Origin: Trichoplusia ni
Lineage: Eukaryota > Arthropoda > Insecta > Lepidoptera > Noctuidae
DNA: 64,000 nt
Direction: 5' to 3'
Assembly (NCBI RefSeq): GCF_003590095.1
Contig: NC_039481.1
Coordinates: forward strand, 9,703,895-9,767,894
Both the position numbers and the translations under genes were made by a program. This document shows, in pieces, positions 33,701-45,700 of this stretch (position 1 is its first letter; each line of letters begins with the position of its first letter). Under the pieces are notes generated by a model. The model did not search any database, had not been told where the DNA came from, and saw nothing but the letters and a program-made list of their open reading frames with translations.

Positions 33701-36700
33701 AGAGACAACTAGGTTAGGTATGGTAAGACTACTACTATTATATGTGCGCTCCAGTTCTGGCCTCAGGAGGTTCTTGCAGGAACTAGTATCACAGGAGGAG
33801 AGGTTTGACAGCGAGAGCCGGTCCTGAGGCGACGCGGAACTTGTCTTGCTGCGTTCCGCTTTGTTGTCCACTTCTAAATTGAAGCTTTCCGGTGGGTTCG
33901 AACTTATTAATTTAACTATATCTTCATCTACGTCTGGAATGCTGCGGAAAAAAACAATAATAAAGCATCCTCATTTTGCTATCAACAACAATACCATCTA
34001 GCTCATTTTAGTAAGTCAAGTTGATACTGCTTAGTCCTTACTTGTCTGGATGCAGTGAGGCGGCAGAAATAGCACTAGCAGCAGATGATCGGCGGCTGTC
34101 AGCGAAGGCTCGCGGCACCGGCAGCGCGGCGACCTCCGGAGCCCCCCCAGCGGAGGGCGGAGCGCCCGCGGCCGCGACCGCCGGCCCGCCCGCCACGGAG
34201 CTCTCGCACGTGTCGCACGTATCGCACGAGTCCACTTCTTGTGATACGCCCTATTGTTAAATAAATAATTGTATAACTTAACTCGTCTCCCTCATCGAAA
34301 GTTGGAAATGTCATGTGTGATATCATAGTTTCTAGTATTTTTTCACTCAAATGAAAGCTTCAATTGCTGTTTAGCGATAAATACACATATAGGATGAGTT
34401 CAACTATCTATATTTGGTTGGGCTTGTGATATGATTCGGCTATGTATGAAACTTCATACATCATAAAGTTTTGTGATTTTTCCTAAAGATCTTGTTTTGT
34501 TGAATATTTGGTAGTTCGAAATACGTGCACGTATTTTTATAGTCCCATGACAAACATATATTGTTACAATAATAATAAAAGGTTTTTCTCTTAGCATGAC
34601 ATTAAATCAGGCAGTAGTAAGGCAAAAATAAATAATCAGTACTTGTGTTATTTTACTCGAACATATAAAAATACATACCAAAAGGTTTCGAGAAAAAATA
34701 TTCTCTTGTAAGAATTTCACTTTGGAGTCGATGCCAAAATGTGTTCCATATCACTATTAATGAATCTTTTTCTATCTAAGAACTAGATTTGAACGCAACA
34801 CAAATAGGTGACATACAAGTTAAAATATTATCAAGTATCTAAGTGGCTTGCGAGTGGATTCTCTTACCGGCCAAGTTAATTTTGGACAGATGCCATAAAG
34901 AGCGATATTGTCTGGAATTCTTTAAGAATGTGATCCAAAACGAGATTGTTCTAAAACTTTGTAAAATAACCCTAACATTTAGCAAAAATAAGCATTTTAA
35001 ATTGGCAACCTTCTGGTAGCAATTTGTTTCGGTATACGACCTTGAATAACTTTGGGCCAGGCGTCGTATTATGTAGGTATCTTTAGCTTAGTCAATTAGT
35101 TATTATTATTTCACCTAAATTGTTATATTATAATTCAGTCTTATCAGGAAAAAAACAAGATATTAAAATTAAAGGCTGATTATTTTTTTTATGGCCAGAC
35201 TTACATTGTTTAATTACTACATTTTATTACATCTCCATTACAAACTTATTCTGGTACGTCTGTCAATAAACCCGGCTACGGCGTTTTGACTAGCATCCAG
35301 ATTATCCAACATATAACAATGATCACGGTTCAAATAATTATAAAAACATTATAACTCTAAGTAAAAATGATTACTCTCATGTACATACCTGCGGGTACAC
35401 TTGAGTAAGAGTGCGCAGGAGTGACCGCAACGCGCGCTTGACACTGTCAGCTCGGCCCGCCAGCGCGCACCCGCGTACTGCCCAATTCAGTTGTTCCTAG
35501 TAATTGCAAAACATAAACCAAATCACAATTTGCAAATCACCAAGTGTTAACAAGAATTATTTTGTGAAGGTTACCTTTTCAGTCTTTTCGATGCTGCCCT
35601 TCTCGGCAACTGGTTGTGCTTCAGGCTCGCTGTCGCTGGTCGTCTCTACTGGTTCCCACGATCTAAATGAAGACGACAATTTAAAAACATTAACAAAAAA
35701 ACGTTAACTTATTTTAAAAAATGAAGTCTGTTGGATGTATACACTTCCCAGTTTTTATTCATTACTCTGTCTGTAGCTTTACCAAATAGAATGTAGAGAC
35801 AAAAAGCACACTTGGCTATGTTCTTGTATCCTGCTACAAACATTGCTTCCGTACTATTCCAAGCACTTACTTGCAGCGCGCATGGTCGTGCGCGAGATGC
35901 GCGCGCGCGTGCAGCAGCAGCGACACGGCGCGACGCAGGCGGTGAGCGGCGCGCGCCGCCCCGCCCCCCGCGCGCTCCCCCGCCGCCGCCAGCCGCGAGC
36001 AGCCCGCGCGGAGAGACGTGCTGGCAGCACAACTTACTTCACCAGCCTGGGTACAAGTTATAACTTGACTTAAAAGCTTCATGATTCTTCTGCCCTTATC
36101 GTAATTTCTTTATTTGGGGTCGAGCGCTACATGTCTTCTTCTTCCACGCCTTTCTATCTGACGTCATCTTAACAACCTAATTGATGATCACACGAATAAT
36201 ATTTTGGAACCGTGGAGAGTCATTACTGTAATGTTTTAAAGTGCCAGGAACACGGCCTTTTTGAAACGAAATCTTTTTATTTAAAACCATGGAATGACAC
36301 GACTTTGAAAGAGCCGTTACAACCGGATTATACCTATTTTTCTTAAAATATTCATACATACCTGCATGATATCCTGTAGGTTCATAAGCAGCGAGCTTTC
36401 CTCCATCAGATCAGGCGGCACGGGCGGAGGCGGCGGCGCCGACAGAGCGCGCTCGAATGTCATTATCGACCACCTAGTACGAAATGATAAGAGTTAATGC
36501 CATTCTTAACAAATTGACGACCCTAATTAAAACAAGCCCTTTTATAAGTTTCTTTTTATTGTCTTGCTCTTTGGTATTTGAAATCTCTTAAATGACTAGA
36601 TATTATTAATCAAATCACATACACACGCCAAAAATCTTGTCCTAGGCGGTAATCGAAACCACAGCTCCAGCATTTAGAATCATAATACTCAATTTAATAA

Positions 36701-39700
36701 CTATATATTAATATTATTTTCCATATACCAATCATATACATTGACTTAGCTACAAATTCCGGTGTCTTATAATAAGAGATGTTATACCTGTCTAGCATCT
36801 TAGTGGAAGCTCTCTCGTATCGCTCTATGAGCTGCTGCAGGTTGGCGGCGTCATCACAGGAGGCTCCCCAGCCAAGCACTCGGGCCAAGTCGTTGCCGGT
36901 GCCTAGAGGCAGTACTGCTGTCTGGACCTGACGCTGAAAGGACCCAGGAGTTAGGTTCGAGAGAAGTGATAAGAGAGACATGTGTTATTACAGCACATTC
37001 TATAAGAAATACTATTCATACTTGCATGAATAGTTTTTTATTGCCATGCTACTCGTAGCATGTTTTTTCCTCTAATGAAATACTGGCAAAGAAGTACAAT
37101 TCTATAGTGTCGTGTGACGTCACTTACATGCATATCCAGTTTGTCGACCTCCTGCAGCACCCAGCCGACCGACCCATCACCAGAGCATACCAGCACCCTG
37201 AGGGGGGCGAAGTGCCTGAACAGACGCAGGCCTAGCCGAGGCCCCGCCCCACTCAACTCGAACACCTGAGCCGGGTTCAGCAGCTGTCTGAAGCGACGCA
37301 GGAACTTCACGCCTTGGTTATCACCTGTACCAAGAAACCTTCAATGAATAACATATCTATGAACTGTGAATAGAAAATTAAAGCGTGTTTTGATGTTTAA
37401 TTTCCGACAAGAGAAGAGTATAAAAAAATCTCCAATTTAAAAGATGATATGCTACGCCGTAGCAAGCGTAGATACTAATCTAGTTACGGCGTAGCAGCTA
37501 CTGATGAAGTACACTCTCACGATATGCTGGTTTAGAAGTTTGCAGAAAATAAATGGAGCTATTAGGTGGTTGTACGAAAATAGTCTTTAAGCTAATTTAC
37601 GAGTTCTCAAATAAATATTCCGATGCCAACCTGATCTGGAGTTAACGAACACTATAAGTGGGCTTGCATTGGGCGGTCGGTCAGGCACCCAGGCGTCGTC
37701 GGGCCCGACGGAGTGCAGGCGTGTTGGCGGCACGACCGACGCGCGTGCCGGCCCCAGCGAACACGACGCGCTCCACGTCGGCTTGCACGCCGCGTGCACG
37801 CAGCGCCGGCACCACACGCATCTGAAGTCTTGCAATCTGGGAATAAAGGGTATTTTTAATCGAATTTAAAAAGGACTAGTTAAAATTGACTGCACGGATA
37901 GGCGAGTGATTAAGGTCACCAAGCCAAACCCACTGTGCCCGTCGCTTCGCGGGTTCGATCCCCGCGTAGGACAAGCATTTGTGTAATCTGCAATTATTTG
38001 CTCCGAGTCTGAGTGTCATTGTGTATGTGTATGTGATTTGTATGTTTATGAAACACCCTGCGACACAAGGAATTACCCTTACTGCGGGACTTACCTTCTT
38101 TTTTTAACCAGAGTGATTGTAAACTTACTTTCCAATTTCTATCTTTAAAAGATATGAATGATTGAACCTATTTTGACTTCGTGTGCAAAGTATTTTTTTT
38201 AATTTGTCTTAAAAGCTAACTTAAAACTTAAAAGAAGGAATACTCAGTGCCTCACTGCTAGTGGAAGATGACATAGACTATCAGCAACTTAGAGTAACAA
38301 AGGATCTTAAGTATCTAGCCGGTATTGGCTGGTTAAAGAAGATCCTGGTTTACAGAAGTTGTCCCTAAAACAACTTAGCAACAATTCTTATGTTACGTTA
38401 TCAATATCTATTGCCGTATATCTAGCATTATCTAGTAATGGATGTTACATAAAGTCATTTTCACGTTTGAAGCACATACTTTAGTTAGCATAAGACGCTT
38501 ATCGTGAAGGATGTGGGAACAGCGCATACATCCGACATTGCATCGTAAACAGAGAGGGCTGAAGTGTGGGAGCTTAGTACATTATACAGACAAATTTAGA
38601 CTTAATGAGCTATAAAACTACTGTTGTACATGTATATGAATACATATTGTGTAGGTACTCTATTGTGTTTATATGAATTAAATAAAATTTGGACTTTTAG
38701 AAAAAGTGAAGTGATTTCAGTTGAGTGTTTCACGGCAGGCATTATTTAAATATTTGTCTTGACATATAGATAATCTTTAGTATATACATATTTACAGGTA
38801 AATTCACTTATAATTTCAGTCATATATGATCCAGAGCCTGTATAGCATCAAAGTTCCAATATCTTTACTTAAATACTATAAAATGATTCACTTACACGAG
38901 CTACCCTATTTGCTTCAAATGCTTTATTTAAAGGTTGGGGCCTTTCCCATTTTGAGAACCGATCCAACTAGTTCGTTTACTTTAAGTTTGTTTTCAAATA
39001 TTCCAATTTCCTATTACAGACCAAAAACTTTTGTCTAGCAAAGCGGAAAGTCAAACTAGACTGGACCGAACATACATTTTATATTTAAATAGGTGCGCAT
39101 CCCAACTTAGGAATTACACAAATCAATCTGGACTATTTCCCAAAAGTTTTCCTTTTCATAACAGTAAACGAGAAATATGAAAGTTTGAAAAGTTTACAGC
39201 ATAAAAAAAACAGGACGCAAAAATAGGAAAATGGCGTCAAAAGAAAAACTGCCTGTATAACTTGAAATTTTGCATTGTACAATACCACATGATTACAGTA
39301 TAGACGTATTTATACGGCGAATTTATACGCTATGACGAAATTAAATACACACTAATTACATACATATATGACACACTATTTTTGTTCTTTCTGTCAACAA
39401 ATCATCTTTTATTTTCCTGAACTTCATCCAGCAGATTAGTCATTAAATCATACAAAAGACCAGAAAACTCGCCTTTCATAGTTGTAACACAGCTTGTAAG
39501 GTGAAAAGAGGCGAGTGAAAAAAAGTAAATTCCGAAATGAATGACCGAACGTTTTGGCACATTTCCAACACCGGATTACAGTAAGCTGTTTCTCTGCAAG
39601 AATTCCGCTTTATCAATATAAGACCATAACATCTAAAGAGCTTAAATGGACGATAAATAAATTAGGCTCCATTTGATATTATTTTGGAAACATTTACTAA

Positions 39701-42700
39701 ACAGTGTTCAGTTGTCGGTGTAGAAATCAGTCGCGTGATTCATTTAATGAGTTTTGATCCCCCAGTAACTTTTGAACGTCTATCGAATCATTTTTTAGAT
39801 GTCATCTGCCTTTATAAGGCTTGGCAGGTAAGAGGTCAGATATAATTGCATTTACTTTTTTGAAAAATAATACCGATTAAGAGCGACTACATGGTGCGTT
39901 AGTCATAAACTTGAATTTTAATCCTTTAGGTACGGAAGTCTCAAAATGGTTGATTGTGGCTCTACACAAAAACACACGAAAGGAAAACAAAAAGGCTTTT
40001 TTATCCAGGAAATAGAAGTGACACAGAAGAACATTTCTTTTAGTTAAACAGTAACAACAAAACTGAAAACTGCATTCTTCTATAACAGCACCTTCTTCGT
40101 AACAGTAGATATTCATCCAGCAAAATCTCTAAGCACGTTGGGATAAGGACTGGCTTAGGTGGTGCTATTTCAATTTCAAGGAGCTTTACCGGTGGGTAAC
40201 TCTTACGCTTTTATTTATAGTTCAACATTATTTAAAGGTTATATTTTTAGAGTGCATTTTAAAAATAGTATATTGAAGACGCTAGCACGAAGCTTGGTAA
40301 GCTCTACAAGCTTTGCGACGTCATGCTTTCGTGTACAAATTTGGTTTAGAGTTAAAGGCACTTAGACGTACAGCGCGGGGGCTGGTTGGATTTTATGAAG
40401 ATAGAAAATCTTAAGAGAATAAGGGTTTCAGGAAAGGTCTTGAAATTAGGTACAGAAAGAGACGACAAAATTAAATTTTACCTGCAAAAGATAATCGTCT
40501 CAAACTCTCAAAGTTCTCAAAAACGCCTCTGCATGCCGGAGGTGTGTCGCGGTGTACGTCTTTAAAAAAGGACCGGGTCTCTTCCCTTGAACTAATCCCG
40601 TGAATGAAAATAGATATAAATAATTAGGTGATTAAATATGCGATGTCTCTAGAAAACTAAAACAGAAATCGTTTTGACTATTTCACGCAGTAGCATCTTA
40701 ACACTATCATTTTGAATATATTTATAATTTTGAATAACTTAAGTCTTAAATCTCACGGCTAGTCTAACTAAACGATTTTAATAAACTTGGTGGCCATCCT
40801 TGTGTCGCGGGGGTTTCACAAACATTCAATTCACATGCACAAAGACAGCCAACTCAGAAAAAGCATTCGAAGATCGCACAAATGCAATACCCTAGTGTAA
40901 AATATCGACTTCCCAATATTAAAACAGATATTTTAGCAAACATTGACTCCAAACTACATGGTCAATGTAACAAAAAAGCCGAAGGAAGTACTGTCAGTAG
41001 GCTACAATGAGTGATTGATTGTCTGTCTATGAGAAGTAAGACCGATAGGATATCAGTCACATTGACAGAGCGGCACATCAATCAAATTACAACAATTAAC
41101 TGTTGAAAGCTGATGATATAATAATATCAAATGTAACATACATGATGGTATGTTACGATATTAAGTTTAATGAAAACACTAAATGTGTAAAATTTAATGA
41201 AACGGAACAACGGAACCGTTGTAAAATGTCTGTGCTATTGGGGGAGGCCTATGTCCAGAAGTGGATGAATAAGGGTTGATGATGATGTTTGTCCTTAGAC
41301 GTAATTCAATAGTGAATCTTTATTTAAAAAAGAATTTTGTGCACGGTTTTTTTTGGAAAATGAGTTAAAATAAAAATAAGCCGGTCAAACTTACCGGGTT
41401 GGTTTTTTATCTTTAGATCATGAATGTGTCGTATAAAATTAATTCATAGAAAAAGCAAACGTAAAAACATTGGTTACCCATTAAATTTATAACCGCACTA
41501 ACGTAGCTTAACCTCGATTTTATTTCTTATGACAGCAACAGAAATACATCAATCAGCGAAAATTTCAAAAATCAAGCTATCATGATTCTTCAGACGCAGG
41601 CTGACAGACGGACACAGCCTTAATAACAGGTTCCCGTTTCTTTATAAATATTTTTACCCATGAATTGAAACTGCCCATTCAAATTCCAGCAAAGTCAATA
41701 AAAGTCCACAAATAGACACAGGCATGGGCACAGTTCTATTCCAGTATTCCTAATGCAGTCTGTGACAGCACGGAAATAGGTCTGTGGATAGTGTGTGACG
41801 TCACAGCGGAGAATGAATTACTTATACCTCAATCGGAGCTTTAAATAACGGGATGAGATGCATTTATGACTGAATGGATATTGGATGAAGAGGAAAGTTT
41901 TTAATTTTAAATGGGTTTTTATATTGTCCGTTAATTTTATCGCAAGGAAGTAGTTAACTTATGTATATGTTCAAATGCTCGGCAAAAAGCTTTTCCTCAA
42001 CACCAAAGGATCATTGAGGAAATCATGACCACCAACCAGAATAACTCTTTTTCGAATCGACGGAGTGAGATGACGATATTTGGAATCTATTTGCCCTTCA
42101 CCATATGTCAATGCTTTCGCCTTCGGACCATTTCTGTTCCAATTTTAAGGGCTGATCTTTATCATGCACATCGTCTACTTTGTAGTATTTTGAAAACTCT
42201 GGAATAACTACAAAATCTCATAATACCTTTCATTAGCCCCCTCCCCTAGGATGTGATGAAATCCTCACATTTTTGACAGCTATCACACGACTGGTTTTAG
42301 GATTCACCCGAAGTCCTTTATAACGCACTGCCGGTTACGAGTAGAACTTTAAAATGTCAGTTTTAAATTCTATAGACCATAAACGCATGACGAATAAAAC
42401 ACGTTTGTAATGACATTCTCGTACAGTTATCCGCAAGCCGGTAATACGTGCGGATATGAAGTTACTTCCCTACAACTCGACTATTCACTTGTCTAAACCG
42501 AACTAGCGTAGAATAAACTTCATTCAAGTAGTGGCGGTGCGCGGATACGCTGCGGATATTGCGGATATCTCGCGGATACTGATAAGCCGCTTACTGCAGA
42601 ATACTTAATTAAATTTATCTGGTGGGAGATGCATAAAGGTACTTTTAATACTTCGTGACTTCAAAAGAAATTGTATCGGAGGTATTAAATTAATCCGCTC

Positions 42701-45700
42701 TTGTGGTTAATAAAATATCGATACATGTATTTATACAGTATCGGCGTGTTTCTATGGTTAATGTGTTACCCAGTTGTATCTAATAGGTATGTCAGATAGA
42801 CAGCGCTCATGAGAGATATGGTATTGAGCTTGATTTAAGGAGACTGAAGGTAAACCGCAAAATGCGTGAAAAATCATTCTTCTAAGCAATCTTATAAATC
42901 CTACAAGTACGTTCTCAATCTCTCAGTCGATATGCTTTTCATGAGTTGCATAAGTATACAATGTCAATTTATCATCTGGGATATTGATTTTTAAGTAGCA
43001 TGGACAAAGACAACCAGTTTCAAGACAAGCGTTTGTTGATCACACAACACGTCGCCCACAATGGGTTTGCCTTGGTGACCTACACCATCTCGGCTATCCG
43101 TTCATCAGTTATCACGAAAAATCTTATCAACTAAAAAGGAAGGTGGTTAAGTACTTCTGTAATGACATTGTTATGGGCATAGCCGGTAGTTAAAGCTAGC
43201 TATGAATGTATAATTAGCCTCACCTGAGCACTGAACCGCAGGTTTTATCACACACGTCGCACTTGGCCGCCACCGGCAGATTCCCCTCCAGCCATTGATG
43301 CGGCATTATTATGTTCTGAAACAACATGAAACAATTATCATACTTAAATTATTTAAACGATTATTTGAGAATATGAAAATGTCAAGGTCTTCGTAATTTA
43401 AAGTAACGTCAGATACAGACATAAGTCTTAGAATAGAAAAGGTACATTATTTTCTATAGCCTTGTACGAAAACAGGGAATTGCAAACATCGTTTAAATTA
43501 TAATACAAAAATAATGATACAGTCTTACAGTTCATTTGCGATTTAGTATACGGGGCGGTTTAACTAATTCCATTTCTTTGTTGAAGATGCATAAAGGAAA
43601 GGTTCATGAAACCCCAAAATTTTAAAATTAAATTTGCCTGGAAACCCGAAAAAGTTTCTACCAGCAATAACAATCACCAATTGAAAATCCCTTTCTCCAA
43701 GTTTAAAGTGTCATGAATGTTTGATTGATCAAAGATTCCCGTCACGATCCCCTATTAAACAAGTTAGAAGCTGCAGGATTGGCGTCCAGAACACGCTCGC
43801 TCCTGAATGCGCGGGAAATTTGCGAGACACGAAGCGAATGCAAAAGAAAGAGTTTGTAAATCAAACAGGTTTTGTTCTTTTATTGCACCTCTTTCGTGAG
43901 CTATTTAATTTATACCAGAGTTGGAGGACAAAGAATCTTAAAGTTATAAAATTTTCTAACTGGCACAGCGGTTGCGAAGTGAATTTTACATTTTTTTCGG
44001 GTTACCATGAGCTTTAGTTTAAACTACACTCGACTCCTACACTGAAAAATGAATTAGAATTTACTCAATTTCCGAACATTCGGTTTCATCATTAATGTTA
44101 TTATTGTAAAGCTGAAGAGTTTTTTTTGCTTTGTTTGAACGGGCTAATCTCAGTAACTATACGGGTCCGGTATGAAATATGATTTCCCTTTTCGATAGCC
44201 CACTTATTGAGGGAAATATTTAGGATAGATATCAACTATACAAACCTATATTTCTTAGGAGTAGGAAAGTAATAAAACACGTTAAAAAAAGGGAGAGAAG
44301 CTGCGGGAAAATTAAAGCTATGAATCAGTTTTAAAAAATCGTAACTTATATTAAGTTACGATTTTTACGATCGTCATTGAAACGTGGATGAAATCGCGTG
44401 CGAAAGCTAATTGGTATTAAAAACGGGTATGATAGCGATCTGTTTAGACTATCTCAACTCTTAATAATGATATCTAAGTAAACAAAAAATAAAACAAAAC
44501 AATCCGCATATGTCATACAAATGTTTTGACTACAAACTCTTTTGAGAGCGCTTACTATAAAGACTCTAATTTAGGTCTGTTTGCATTGTGAGAACGAGAT
44601 ACCGCTATGTTCAATGTCATGCATCTCGCTTCGACAAAAGCAACAGTCCTTTAAAAGTTCACAGTACCAGTACAGGTCATAACAATAGAGTGAGAAATCA
44701 GTTCAAATAAACACGAAACTAAATTTAATCAACTTCACAAAATGCAGAGGAAAAGTCATTGTTTCACAGTCAATTAGAATCGTCTGTAGTGTGAACAAAC
44801 AGTTTATTGGAAATTCTGCAATTCTGATTTTCTGTCATGTTAATTTTGTGAAATGGCATTGTTTTGATTTAATTAAAATGTTAGTTTAAATACTGTTATT
44901 TGAATGTTGGGTGTACTGTTTGAAAGTCACTGACATTGGAGTCTGAAGGGTCATTCTTTATGCCTTGGGAGTTTATAGGGACGAATTGTGACGGTATTCG
45001 ATTATATTTAGTTAGAAGCTGATGCTATAAAATGATAGACTGTTTAGAATTCGGTCGTTCGTTGTAAGTCATACTTTAGATAAGAAATAAACAAAACGAT
45101 TCCATTTCGGAATATCACAGTCGCGATTGTTCAGCAACTGAAATCATATGTCTCATGGGCGTTCGTTTAATCAAAGACCGCCTAAAATTAAGCTTCTCAT
45201 GTGTATTTGAAGGTCTTAATACATTGGTCAGCCCCCATATTTGTCTACCCATCATCGCTTCTAAGTGATGCGATATAAGAAACGGTTATATAAGAAACTG
45301 TTATCAACAGAAAGCAAGATTATAAAAACCATTACAGATTTTAATTGGCTAGACCGACTTTTAAATGTATCCAAGAATACTTGCACGTAATTCACCTTTT
45401 CTATTAAACATTTGAAATCGCGCAATCCGTTCAGGATCTATGATACTACAGGCAGACAGACCGAGAAGTCAAACATATAACACCCCTCTTCTTACGTCGG
45501 GGTTAATAAATAAATTCTGCTTAAACATTACCTAACACCAGCCAATAATATAAAACCATTTACAATACAACCTCCTTTATACCTCAATGTCAGCAGAAGC
45601 TTTGATTTTACTTTAATCAGAGATATGGAGTAAGTATCAATCTCTTAATGCCGGGATTAAGGTTTCATTGCTGCGGCTCCAAGAATGAGCGGAAAAAGAT

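Larger units (their letters stand above)
37837..43223 (-). other. DGK intron of 5.4 kb with SINE and repeat fragments
   Basis: The intron contains SINE copies (37889-38108, 40797-40903, 42998-43106), a short GATGATG-ending non-LTR tail (41215-41287), a repeat with the GACAGACGGACA core (41510-41665) and GCGGATA repeats (42430-42580). No nested gene is recognised. Confidence 0.5.

Noticed and set aside
34021..34260. Plus-strand 79-codon Ala/Gly-rich open frame
   Set aside because: It is the antisense shadow of a GC-rich kinase exon; the minus-strand frame fits splice phases and the protein.
35812..36073. Overlapping plus- and minus-strand open frames rich in Ala and Arg
   Set aside because: They arise from the GC-rich kinase exon 35871-36046; only the minus-strand frame with matching donor and acceptor is used.
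37889..37972. Possible functional tRNA gene (A and B boxes present)
   Set aside because: The arms do not form a proper cloverleaf and the same unit with the same 3' body occurs many times, so it is a SINE head.
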